Shown in pieces: positions 8,857-21,853 of a stretch of 64,000 nucleotides of DNA. How positions within the stretch are numbered: position 1 is the stretch's first letter; each line of letters begins with the position of its first letter. Source of the DNA: Giesbergeria sp. (GTDB lineage Bacteria; Pseudomonadota; Gammaproteobacteria; Burkholderiales; Burkholderiaceae_C); assembly GCF_028686475.1 (NCBI RefSeq), contig NZ_JAQUCA010000012.1, forward strand, positions 1 to 64,000, in the 5' to 3' direction. Under the pieces are notes generated by a model. It saw only the letters and a list, made by a program, of their open reading frames with translations. It searched no databases and had not been told where the DNA came from. A program made the position numbers and the translations under genes.

Positions 8857-9996
8857 ATGCCCGATTTTGCTGCTGCCGTTTCTACCGCCTTCACCCTGAG
8901 TGACTTTGATTTTGTTCTGCCGCCCGAGCAGATTGCCCAACATCCTACGCCGCAGCGCAGTGCTTCGCGCTTGCTCGATGGCCGGGGCGCGCAACCCGTC
9001 AACCGCATCTTCCGCGACCTGCCCGGCCTACTGCGTGCTGGTGATTTGCTGGTGTTCAACGATACCCGTGTGCTTAAAGCGCGCATTTTTGGCGAAAAAT
9101 CCAGTGGCGGCAAACTAGAACTGCTGATTGAGCGCGTCTTGAGCGACCACGAAGTGGTAGCGCACATGAAGGTGAGTAAAAAACCGCAGCCTGGTGCCAC
9201 CTTGCACATGGCCGGGGGCCGCCACGGCGGTGGCTTTGATGCCGTGCTGCTGGGGCGCTACCCGGACGAACACGGCCCGCTGTTCCGCTTCGCGCTGCAT
9301 GGCCCGGCCCAAGAAAGCGCTTGGCAGCTGATGGAGCGCCACGGCCACTTGCCCTTGCCGCCGTATATCGAGCGCCAACAAAACCAAGCCCACGACCCTA
9401 ACGCCGCCGAAGACACCCAGCGCTACCAAACCGTATTTGCGCGCGCTCCCGGTGCCGTAGCCGCCCCCACTGCGGCACTGCATTTTGACGAAGAGGTACT
9501 GGCCAATTTGGCCGCGCAAGGCATCGAGTGCGCCAGCGTGACGCTGCATGTGGGCGCAGGCACCTTTCAGCCAGTCAAAACCGAGAACTTGGCCGAACAC
9601 CAAATGCACAGCGAATGGTACGAAGTGCCGCTGGCCACCTTGGCCGCCTTAGAGCGCTGCCGCCAGCGCGGCGGGCGCGTGGTGGCGGTGGGCACGACCA
9701 CGGTGCGTACTTTAGAGTCTTGGGCGCGCAGCGGCCAGACCACGGGCGAGACCAATATCTTTATCACGCCGGGGTTTGAGTTCCAAGTGGTTAATTTGCT
9801 GCTGACCAATTTTCATCTGCCCAAAAGCACGCTGATGATGCTGGTGAGCGCCTTTGCCGGTTATGCGCCGGTGATGGGCTTGTACCACTACGCCATGAAG
9901 CGCAATTACCGTTTTTTTAGCTATGGCGATGCCATGCTGTTGGAGCGCTGCGCGGCCATGCCCAGCGCGACGACATTGGCCCATCGTGCCCCATAG
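8857..9996 (+). CDS. queA: S-adenosylmethionine:tRNA ribosyltransferase-isomerase
   Basis: 379 residues from ATG 8857; the typical QueA N-terminus '[19 protein letters not shown]' begins 12 residues later, so an upstream in-frame start at 8785 is unlikely. Family motifs seen are '[15 protein letters not shown]', '[11 protein letters not shown]' and '[24 protein letters not shown]'. QueA transfers the ribosyl part of AdoMet to preQ1 in tRNA during queuosine synthesis. In many bacteria tgt follows queA; here trpD follows, 53 bases downstream. Confidence 0.95.
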   Translation: MPDFAAAVSTAFTLSDFDFVLPPEQIAQHPTPQRSASRLLDGRGAQPVNRIFRDLPGLLRAGDLLVFNDTRVLKARIFGEKSSGGKLELLIERVLSDHEVVAHMKVSKKPQPGATLHMAGGRHGGGFDAVLLGRYPDEHGPLFRFALHGPAQESAWQLMERHGHLPLPPYIERQQNQAHDPNAAEDTQRYQTVFARAPGAVAAPTAALHFDEEVLANLAAQGIECASVTLHVGAGTFQPVKTENLAEHQMHSEWYEVPLATLAALERCRQRGGRVVAVGTTTVRTLESWARSGQTTGETNIFITPGFEFQVVNLLLTNFHLPKSTLMMLVSAFAGYAPVMGLYHYAMKRNYRFFSYGDAMLLERCAAMPSATTLAHRAP

Positions 9997-10049
9997 CGCA
10001 TAGACTCAGGCCACGGCCAATCGCCCTTCTTTTTTATCGCTTTACCACC

Positions 10050-11081
10050 ATGTCCATCACCCCCCAGCAGGCGCTCCAGCGCACGATTGAACACCGCGAG
10101 ATTTTTCACGACGAAATGCTGCACCTGATGCGGCTCATCATGCGCGGCGAGTTGTCGCCGGTGATGACCGCCGCCATCATCACCGGCCTGCGGGTAAAAA
10201 AAGAAACCATCGGCGAAATCACTGCCGCCGCCCAAGTGATGCGCGAGTTCTCGCACAAAGTGCAGGTGGCCGACAGCCGTCATTTGGTGGATATTGTGGG
10301 CACCGGCGGTGACGGGGCCAACACCTTCAACATCTCTACCTGCGCCACCTTTGTGATTGCCGCTGCGGGCGGTAAAGTCAGCAAGCACGGCGGACGCAGT
10401 GTCAGTAGCAAAAGCGGCAGCGCCGACGCGATGGAAGCCCTCGGGGTACACATCAACCTGTCTGCTGAACAAATTGCCCAGTGCATTGCCGAGGTGGGTA
10501 TTGGCTTTATGTTCGCCCCCAACCACCACCCCGCCATGAAAAACGTGGCCCCGGTGCGTAAAGAATTGGGCGTGCGTACCCTCTTCAACATTTTGGGGCC
10601 ACTGACCAATCCGGCCAGCGCACCCAACATTTTGATGGGCGTGTTCCATGAGGATTTGGTCGGTATCCAAGTGCGCGCTCTGCAACGCTTGGGCGCTGAA
10701 CATGCACTGGTGATTTATGGCCGCGATGGTTTGGATGAAATCAGTTTAGGGGCCAGCACTTGGGTGGGTGAACTCAAAGACGGCCAAATTACCGAGTACG
10801 AAATCCACCCGGAAGATTTTGGCCTGCCGATGGTTAGCACGCGCCAATTGCGCGTAGAAACGCCTGAGCAATCGCGCAGCATGGTGTTGGACGTGCTGGC
10901 AGGTCAACCCGGCCCCGCACGCGATATTGTTTGCCTCAATGCAGGTGCGGCTTTGTATGCCGCCAATGTCGCCCCCAGCATTGCCGCTGGGCTGGCGCTG
11001 GCGCAACAAGCGATTGACAGCGGGGCAGCCCAAGCCAAGCTAGAAGCGCTGGTGGCTTATAGCCAACAGAGGGCGGCTTAA
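10050..11081 (+). CDS. trpD: Anthranilate phosphoribosyltransferase
   Basis: 343 residues, full family length. The PRPP-binding glycine-rich loop '[14 protein letters not shown]' lies at residues 84-97, '[21 protein letters not shown]' follows, and the anthranilate-binding '[17 protein letters not shown]' is present. It makes the second committed step of tryptophan synthesis. Its usual Burkholderiales partners trpG, trpE and trpC are absent from the flanks, so it is separated from the rest of the pathway; trpB lies 52 kb away at the right edge of this window. Confidence 0.95.
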   Translation: MSITPQQALQRTIEHREIFHDEMLHLMRLIMRGELSPVMTAAIITGLRVKKETIGEITAAAQVMREFSHKVQVADSRHLVDIVGTGGDGANTFNISTCATFVIAAAGGKVSKHGGRSVSSKSGSADAMEALGVHINLSAEQIAQCIAEVGIGFMFAPNHHPAMKNVAPVRKELGVRTLFNILGPLTNPASAPNILMGVFHEDLVGIQVRALQRLGAEHALVIYGRDGLDEISLGASTWVGELKDGQITEYEIHPEDFGLPMVSTRQLRVETPEQSRSMVLDVLAGQPGPARDIVCLNAGAALYAANVAPSIAAGLALAQQAIDSGAAQAKLEALVAYSQQRAA

Positions 11082-11554
11082 ACGCTAGGCCAGCGCTATA
11101 TATCCAATAGAGAGTGTATTCAGGGAAGTGGTTACTGAAAAAGTCTATGCAAATCAAGTAGTTACAAAGATGCGGGTAAGGTTCTGGGGTTTAGCCCGGA
11201 GAGGATATGAAGAAGACCGAAAACGCGCTCAGGCCCGCATCGACCCCATGCGGTAGTGCCGGTTCTTGCCCTGACGGACATCGGGCAGTTGCTCCAGCAC
11301 TTCGCGTACTCGGTGCATTAACCGGGCAAAATCAAGCCCCTTGTCCTTCACGATGGCAACCATCACAGCCTCCCCTTGCTGTGTCCAGCCCCGAGTTTGC
11401 TCCCGTTTGGTCAAATTGAGAATTGCTGCACCCCCTGTGCTTTTGTCCGACTGCCGCTGCAAACGGGCAAAATGGCGGGTTTGGCTGGACTGCGCTCCTG
11501 CCCCTGTGGTTCGCTCTAGCAGCAGCCCCCTCTATCATCCAAAGGTTTTTATCC
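11082..11554. other. 473-base gap between trpD and dnaN
   Basis: Holds the transposase remnant and about 190 bases before dnaN with no further gene I can support. dnaA, the usual upstream neighbour of dnaN, is absent, and I saw no cluster of DnaA boxes (TTATCCACA-type) here. A dnaN promoter is expected within it, but no convincing -35/-10 pair was picked out. Confidence 0.6.
11191..11363 (-). pseudogene. Frameshifted N-terminal remnant of a transposase (ISNCY-like)
   Basis: On the minus strand a frame reads MVAIVKDKGLDFARL, then VREVLEQLPDVRQGKN, and stops after RHYRMGSMRA. In the neighbouring frame the sequence carries on as AGLSAFSVFFISSPG before a stop at 11191-11193. Together these match the start of a transposase group with a 'LPD.R.GKN.rY.M.DagLsAFSVFF' signature that I associate with ISNCY-type elements. 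A frameshift and an early stop make it non-functional, and the rest of the transposase is missing. The family name is from memory and less certain than the fact of a broken coding region. Confidence 0.5.
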
Positions 11555-12664
11555 ATGATTGTCCTCAAAGCTCCCCAAGACAAATTACTGGCGGTATTGC
11601 AGTCGGTAGCGGGCATTGTCGAGCGCCGCAATACCCTGCCTATTTTGGCCAATGTGCTGCTACGCAAAACCGGCAACGCCCTGCAACTGACCACCAGCGA
11701 CTTGGAAATTCAGATTCGTACCACCGCCGATTTGGGTGGCGACACCGGCGACTTTGCCACCACCGTCAATGCGCGCAAGCTGATTGAAATTTTGCGTACC
11801 ATGCCCAACGACCAAACCGTGGCAATAGAGAACAGCCAAAGCAAGCTGCTGCTCAAGGGCGGTAAAAGCCGTTTCACCCTGCAAGCCCTGCCCGCCGAGG
11901 ATTTTCCGGTGGTGCAAGAGGCGGCCAGCTTTGGCCCCACCTTCAGCGTGCCACAGAAAACCCTCAAGAACTTGATCGGTCAAGTCGCCTTTGCGATGGC
12001 AGTGCAAGACATTCGCTACTACCTCAACGGCATTTTGTTTGTGGCCGAAGGCAAGCAGCTTAGTTTGGTCGCCACCGACGGCCACCGCTTGGCCTTTGCC
12101 AGCGCTACGCTGGACATTGAAGTACCGAACAAGCAAGAAGTCATTTTGCCGCGCAAAACCGTGCTTGAATTGCAGCGCCTGCTCAGCGACACCGACACCC
12201 CCTTGCAGATGTGCTTTGCCCACAACCAAGCCAAGTTTAATTTTGGCGTGATGGAGTTTGTCACCAAGCTGGTCGAAGGCAAGTTCCCGGATTACAACCG
12301 CGTCATTCCGCGCAACCACAAAAACGAAGTCACGCTAGGCCGCGCCCCGCTGCTGGCTTGCTTGCAACGCACCGCCATCATGACCAGCGAGAAGTTCAAG
12401 GGCGTGCGCCTCAACCTAGACCCCGGCGTGCTGCGCGTGGCCAGCAACAACGCCGAGCAAGAAGAAGCGGTGGATGAACTCGATATTGATTACAACGGCG
12501 ACAGCATCGAAATTGGCTTTAACGTCACCTACCTGATTGATGCCTTGGCCAGCATGGGCCAAGACATGGTCAAGTTGCAGCTGCAAGATGGCAACAGCTC
12601 GGCGCTGCTGACCATCCCCGAAAACGAGAGTTTCAAATACGTGGTCATGCCAATGCGTATTTAA
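11555..12664 (+). CDS. dnaN: DNA polymerase III sliding clamp (beta subunit)
   Basis: 369 residues from ATG 11555 (MIVLKAPQDKLLAVLQSV), the standard DnaN start; the longer open frame before it is non-homologous. Three clamp domains are complete, with 'GIVERRNTLPILANVLL' near residue 20 and the terminal 'YVVMPMRI'. The ring dimer tethers polymerase III to DNA. It is followed by a strong hairpin terminator and then gyrB, the usual downstream neighbour, but upstream lies a transposase remnant and trpD instead of dnaA. Confidence 0.97.
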   Translation: MIVLKAPQDKLLAVLQSVAGIVERRNTLPILANVLLRKTGNALQLTTSDLEIQIRTTADLGGDTGDFATTVNARKLIEILRTMPNDQTVAIENSQSKLLLKGGKSRFTLQALPAEDFPVVQEAASFGPTFSVPQKTLKNLIGQVAFAMAVQDIRYYLNGILFVAEGKQLSLVATDGHRLAFASATLDIEVPNKQEVILPRKTVLELQRLLSDTDTPLQMCFAHNQAKFNFGVMEFVTKLVEGKFPDYNRVIPRNHKNEVTLGRAPLLACLQRTAIMTSEKFKGVRLNLDPGVLRVASNNAEQEEAVDELDIDYNGDSIEIGFNVTYLIDALASMGQDMVKLQLQDGNSSALLTIPENESFKYVVMPMRI

Positions 12665-17095
<4,431 letters not shown>

Positions 17096-17108
17096 GGCGC
17101 AGCGCAGT

Positions 17109-17138
17109 CCCAGCGTACACACGGGTGCGCTGGGTTAC
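17109..17138 (+). terminator. Possible terminator after gyrB
   Basis: cccagcg (17109-17115) and cgctggg (17128-17134) form a 7-bp stem around a 12-base loop, followed by a weak T tract (ttacgttt). The weak tail makes this a modest candidate. Confidence 0.4.
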
Positions 17139-17171
17139 GTTTGATGCGTCTTTTGCGCTCAAAATGTGGCC

Positions 17172-20027
17172 ATGACCGTTACCCTGAACAAAGCAGAAGT
17201 TCTGCACCGCGCCTACGCCTTCGCCAAAGACTACGCCAGCGCCAGCTACGAAATGGGCCAGGCGCAAAACTTTATCCGGGATTTGTGCGAGGTGTTCGGC
17301 TTTTCGGCCAAACGCTTGGTCAGTTTTGAGCAGCGTGTTAAAAAATCCGGCGGCAGCAGTGGGCGCATGGATGGTTTCTATCCCGGCAAATTGCTGATAG
17401 AGATGAAATCGCGCGGCGCAGACTTGCAAGCCGCCTACCAGCAGGCGCTAGATTACCTGCCCGGCCTGCAAGATGCCGAATTGCCCGCTTACATTTTGGT
17501 GAGTGATTTTGAGCATCTGCACCTGTACCGGCGCGGCGATGGCAGCGCGCCGCTGTGCCATACGCTGGCCGAGTTTCCGCAGCAAATAGATGCCTATTTG
17601 TTTTTGGCCGGTTTTGAAACCCAAGCGCGCGCCGAGCAAATCAGCGTCAACGAAAGCGCCGCGCGCAACATTGCCCAGTTGCACGATGCCATGCGCGATG
17701 GCGGCTACCACGGGGCCGATTTAGAGCGCTATTTGGTGCGCCTGCTGTTTTGCTTGTTTGCCGAAGACACCGCCATTTTTGACAGCCCCGGCGCGTTCAG
17801 CCGCTATGTGCGCCAACACACGCGCGAAGATGGCAGTGATTTGGACGGTGCGCTGCAAAACCTGTTTGACACCCTGAACCGCGCCCCCAACCAGCGGCCC
17901 AAAAACCTGCCGCACGAGTTGCGCGGTTTTCCGTATATCAATGGCAGCGTGTTTGCTGGACAGTTAGAGCGGTGTTACTTTGACAGCACCGCGCGCAGTG
18001 TGCTGCTCCACTGCGCCGAACAATTTGATTGGTCACAAATCAGCCCGGCCATTTTTGGCTCCTTGTTTCAGGCGGTGATTCACCACGATGACGAGGGCGT
18101 GACGGCCAAGAGCAGCAAGCGGCGCGAACTGGGCGCACACTACACCAGCGAAATCAACATTTTGCGCGTGATTGGCCCGCTGTTTTTGCACGCTTTGCAA
18201 GCAGACCTCAAAACTGCACGCGGCAGCAAAGCCCGGCTCAAGGCTTTTTTAGCGCGTTTGCGCGGCCTGCATTTTTTTGACCCAGCCTGTGGCTGTGGCA
18301 ATTTTTTGGTATTGGCCTACCGCGAAATTCGGCGTTTGGAGTTGGATGCCGTCGAGGCTTTGCTCGAACTAGAGCAACGCCAACGCACTGTCAGTGGCAC
18401 CTTGGATGCCAAGGAGTTTGAGCAAATTCAGTGCGATGTCCACCAATGCCACGGTATTGAGATTGAAGCCAGCGCGGCCCACATTGCCACGGTGGCGCTG
18501 TGGTTGACCGACCACCAAGAAAACCTGCGCGCCAGCCAAGCATTGGGCGGCCACTTTAACCGCTTGCCGCTGGTGCGTAAGGCCAACATTGTGCAGGGCA
18601 ACGCCTTGACGCTGGATTGGGCCGAGGTGCTGCCGCCCACGCAGTGCAGTTATGTGATTGGCAACCCGCCGTTTGTCGGGGCCAAGTTTATGAGCGATGC
18701 CCAGCGTGAAGACACGCGCCGGGTGTTGGCCGATGTCAACAATGCTGGTTTGTTGGACTTGGTGGCCGCTTGGTATGTGAAGGCGGCGCGCTATCTGCGC
18801 GGCGATAGTTCTGCGGGGAGGGTGCGTTGTGCGTTTGTGTCCACCAACAGCATTACCCAAGGTGAACAGGTGGGGGTGCTTTGGGGCTGGATGTTGGCCC
18901 AAGGGATAAAAATCCAATTTGCCCACCGCACCTTCCAATGGAGCAACGATGCCAAGGGCGTGGCCGCTGTGCATTGCGTGATTGTGGGTTTTGGCTTAGA
19001 GGAGCGCACGGACAATCTGATTTACCACTACCCGGATATTCGCGGGGAGCCGGTGGCTGTATCGGCACAGAATATCAACCCTTATTTGGTGGATGCGCCC
19101 GATGTGGTGTTGCCACGCCGTAGCACGCCACTTTGTAACGTGCCCGAGATAGGTATTGGCAACAAGCCGATTGATGGCGGCCATTATTTATTTACCACTG
19201 AAGAAAAAGAAGCCTTCCTTCAGCAAGAACCTAGCGCGGCCAAATTCTTCCGCCGCTGGCTGGGGGCCGATGAATTTTTGAACGGTTACGAACGCTGGTG
19301 TCTGTGGCTGGGCCAAGCCAGCCCGAATGAACTACGCCACTTGCCCAAGTGCTTGGAACGCATACAGGCTGTGAAAGCATTGCGATTGGCGAGCAAAAGT
19401 GCGCCCACGCGCAAACTGGCTGAAACTCCAACGCGGTTTCATGTAGAAAACATCCCAGACCAGCCTTATTTGGTACTGCCCGAGGTGTCGTCGGAGCGCC
19501 GGGCCTTCGTGCCCTTCGGATTTGAGCAGCCAGAAACGTTGTGCAGCAATTTGGTCAAAATAGCTGCCGGGGCAACCCTGTACCACTTTGGTATTCTGTG
19601 CAGCACCATGCACAACGCTTGGATGCGTGCCGTCTGTGGTCGCCTAAAAAGCGATTACCGCTACTCCAAAGACATCGTTTACAACAACTTCCCTTGGCCC
19701 GATTTGCCAGAAGACACCCCGCAGCAGCCAGCGCCAGCTCCGGTACAAAAACGCCGCCTAGCCATCGCCGCTGCCGCCCAAGCCGTGCTGGATGCCCGCG
19801 CCCAATTTGCAGATAGCACCTTGGCTGACCTGTACGACCCATTAACCATGCCGGTGCAACTAAGCAAAGCCCACCAACAATTAGACAAAGCCGTCGATGC
19901 CGCCTATGGCTACCAAGGCCCACCCGACGATACCGCCCGCGTTGCCTTTTTGTTTGCCCGTTACCAAGCCCTGACAGCAGCCACCGCCCCCGTCAGCGCC
20001 AGCCGACCCAAACGGCGCAAAGCGTAG
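17172..20027 (+). CDS. MmeI-like single-chain restriction-modification enzyme (type IIL/IIG)
   Basis: 951 residues from ATG 17172 (a GTG two codons earlier is also possible). MmeI is about 920 residues. Domains in order: PD-ExK nuclease near residues 60-80 ('RMDGFYPG' with D67, then 'LLIEMKSRG' with E77/K79); helical connector ('FCLFAEDTAIF'); N6-adenine methyltransferase with motif I 'FFDPACGCGNFLVL' near 370 and motif IV 'GNPPFVGAKF' near 497; target-recognition region and C-terminal helices. The resemblance to MmeI extends along the chain ('GAHYTSEINILR', 'FVSTNSITQGEQ', 'STMHNAWMR'). Such enzymes methylate one strand and cut about 20 bases away. No separate methyltransferase or specificity gene lies beside it, as expected. 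Recognition sequence unknown. Its TAG stop lies inside a repeat element. Confidence 0.88.
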   Translation: MTVTLNKAEVLHRAYAFAKDYASASYEMGQAQNFIRDLCEVFGFSAKRLVSFEQRVKKSGGSSGRMDGFYPGKLLIEMKSRGADLQAAYQQALDYLPGLQDAELPAYILVSDFEHLHLYRRGDGSAPLCHTLAEFPQQIDAYLFLAGFETQARAEQISVNESAARNIAQLHDAMRDGGYHGADLERYLVRLLFCLFAEDTAIFDSPGAFSRYVRQHTREDGSDLDGALQNLFDTLNRAPNQRPKNLPHELRGFPYINGSVFAGQLERCYFDSTARSVLLHCAEQFDWSQISPAIFGSLFQAVIHHDDEGVTAKSSKRRELGAHYTSEINILRVIGPLFLHALQADLKTARGSKARLKAFLARLRGLHFFDPACGCGNFLVLAYREIRRLELDAVEALLELEQRQRTVSGTLDAKEFEQIQCDVHQCHGIEIEASAAHIATVALWLTDHQENLRASQALGGHFNRLPLVRKANIVQGNALTLDWAEVLPPTQCSYVIGNPPFVGAKFMSDAQREDTRRVLADVNNAGLLDLVAAWYVKAARYLRGDSSAGRVRCAFVSTNSITQGEQVGVLWGWMLAQGIKIQFAHRTFQWSNDAKGVAAVHCVIVGFGLEERTDNLIYHYPDIRGEPVAVSAQNINPYLVDAPDVVLPRRSTPLCNVPEIGIGNKPIDGGHYLFTTEEKEAFLQQEPSAAKFFRRWLGADEFLNGYERWCLWLGQASPNELRHLPKCLERIQAVKALRLASKSAPTRKLAETPTRFHVENIPDQPYLVLPEVSSERRAFVPFGFEQPETLCSNLVKIAAGATLYHFGILCSTMHNAWMRAVCGRLKSDYRYSKDIVYNNFPWPDLPEDTPQQPAPAPVQKRRLAIAAAAQAVLDARAQFADSTLADLYDPLTMPVQLSKAHQQLDKAVDAAYGYQGPPDDTARVAFLFARYQALTAATAPVSASRPKRRKA

Positions 20028-20165
20028 GTTGGGTTACGCATGTAACCCAACATCCCCCAACCCGAACCACCACCTTATCCCCAAAGGAGTGATGCAATTG
20101 CCGTTTGGTGTTGGGTTAAGCAATGTTGGATTAAGCAATGTTGGGTTGCACGCAACCCAACCTAC
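20024..20165. repeat. 142-base inverted-repeat element between two convergent genes
   Basis: Ends are perfect inverted repeats: GTAGGTTGGGTT at 20024-20035 and AACCCAACCTAC at 20154-20165. Each end also forms a local palindrome (20024-20051 and 20140-20165), and the middle has two near-identical 15-base direct repeats beginning ttaagcaatgttgg (20116-20130 and 20131-20145). The stop codons of both flanking genes fall inside the terminal repeats. It resembles the widespread 'GTAGGTTGGGTT' palindromic repeats of bacterial genomes; no coding capacity. It could also act as a bidirectional transcription terminator. Confidence 0.75.
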
Positions 20166-21751
20166 GAGGCTTTTTTCTCTTTGCCCTTGTCTTTATCCTT
20201 GCCTTTGCTGGTGTGGGCCTCTGGCTTGGTTAATTTTTTCAGGCGCTCTAGGCTGTGTTTGCTGGGTGGGGTTTGCAACTCGGCCTCTAGGCGTTCGCAC
20301 AGGGTACGCAAAATTTTGATGCGTGCATACTTTTTGTCGTTGGCCTCTACCAGCGTCCAAGGTGCCGTTCCGGTGCTGGTGCGGTCCACCATATCGCAGA
20401 CCGCTTGCTGGTAAGCGTTCCATTGTTCGCGGTTGCGCCAGTCTTCTTGGGTGATTTTGAAACGCTTAAAGGCAATCTCTTCGCGCTCTTTAAAGCGGCG
20501 CAGTTGTTCGTCTTGGCTGATTTGCAACCAAAATTTGACCACGATGGTGCCTGCCTCGGCCAGCTCGTGTTCAAAATCATTGATTTCGGTGTAAGCGCGT
20601 AGCCAATCGTGTTCGCTGCAAAAGCCCTCCACCCGCTCGACCAACACCCGCCCATACCAAGTGCGGTCAAAAATGGTGACATGGCCGTGGCGTGGCAGAT
20701 GCCGCCAAAAACGCCACAGGTGCGGCTGGGCGCGTTCTTCTTCCGTGGGGGCGGCAATCGGTACCACTTGGTACAAACGGGCATCCAGGGCGGCACAAAC
20801 GCGCCGAATGGCTCCGCCCTTGCCCGCAGCATCCGAGCCTTCAAAAGCGCATACCACTGCGCGGTGCTTGAACGCTGGCGCGCGCGACAACTCCGCCAAA
20901 CGGCCTTGCCAGTGTGCCAGCTCGTTCTCGTAGTGGTCTTGGGTTAAAGACAGTTGCTGGTTCAGCACCGACAACACGTTGCGCCCGTCAATATCGGTGC
21001 GTACCAAAGGGGCCACGGTGGTGGTCGGCAAGATGGCCGGACGGTCTAGGCGCGCGCGCATCGCTGCCAGCAAAGTTTGACCTACGGTTAAAGAGCGGTA
21101 GCAATCATCACTGCCATCCACCACCACCCACGGTGCCCAGGGGGTGTTGGTCATACGCAAGAAATGCCCAGCTACTTCTTGTAGTTTGTCGTGGGTTTTT
21201 AGGCGCTCCCAGTGCCATTTGGTGACGCGCCAAGCGGTGTGTGGGTCACTCTCTAGGTCTTTGAGGCGTTTTTTTTGCGCGTCGCGCGTGAGGTGAAACC
21301 AAAATTTGAGGACCAACGCCCCTTCGTTGACCAACATGGCCTCAAAGCGGTTGATTTGGTCGGCGTGGGCATCCACCTCTTGCAAGGAGATATTGCCCAA
21401 AATGCGCTCGCGGATGGTGTCCGAGTACCAAGAACCGGCAAAAATACCCACGCGCCCCTTGGGCGGCAAGGCGTGCCAGTAGCGCCACATGGGGGGGCGT
21501 TCGCGTTCTTCTTCGCTGGGCGGAGAAAAGGCCAGCGTGGACAAAAAGCGCGGGTCCATCCACTCGTACAGCAGGTTGATGGTCTCGCTTTTACCTGCGC
21601 CATCTTGGCCGCTGATGAGCAGCACCACTGGGATTTTTTTGCCCTCGTACAGGTCAATTTGCGCCTCTAGCAAGGCGGCGCGCAAGGCCGGGACGGCTTT
21701 TTTATAGACGGATTTTTTGACCTTGTGGGCAATTTCTGCGGATTCAAACAT
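20162..21751 (-). CDS. pap: Polyphosphate:AMP phosphotransferase (tandem PPK2 domains)
   Basis: 529 residues from ATG 21749-21751 (MFESAEIAHKVKKS). Two PPK2 domains lie in tandem: the first has the P-loop 'ISGQDGAGKS' at about 47-56 and lid 'ERERPPMWRYW', the second 'FEGSDAAGKGG' near 300 and lid 'EERAQPHLWRFW'. This fused form is typical of class II PPK2, which phosphorylates AMP to ADP with polyphosphate. The last 20 or so residues are a lysine-rich tail (SKGKDKDKGKEKKAS) ending at a TAG contributed by the inverted-repeat element, so the C-terminus may have been altered by that insertion. Confidence 0.88.
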   Translation of the reverse strand: MFESAEIAHKVKKSVYKKAVPALRAALLEAQIDLYEGKKIPVVLLISGQDGAGKSETINLLYEWMDPRFLSTLAFSPPSEEERERPPMWRYWHALPPKGRVGIFAGSWYSDTIRERILGNISLQEVDAHADQINRFEAMLVNEGALVLKFWFHLTRDAQKKRLKDLESDPHTAWRVTKWHWERLKTHDKLQEVAGHFLRMTNTPWAPWVVVDGSDDCYRSLTVGQTLLAAMRARLDRPAILPTTTVAPLVRTDIDGRNVLSVLNQQLSLTQDHYENELAHWQGRLAELSRAPAFKHRAVVCAFEGSDAAGKGGAIRRVCAALDARLYQVVPIAAPTEEERAQPHLWRFWRHLPRHGHVTIFDRTWYGRVLVERVEGFCSEHDWLRAYTEINDFEHELAEAGTIVVKFWLQISQDEQLRRFKEREEIAFKRFKITQEDWRNREQWNAYQQAVCDMVDRTSTGTAPWTLVEANDKKYARIKILRTLCERLEAELQTPPSKHSLERLKKLTKPEAHTSKGKDKDKGKEKKAS

Positions 21752-21853
21752 AGCGGGCCTCCAGCACAGGAAGCAGCCAATATAGCCTTTAGCGCGCCAT
21801 TTGGGCAGAGAGTTTGTGCCGGGCAACATGGTGCTGCTGCCCAGCTGGCCTGC

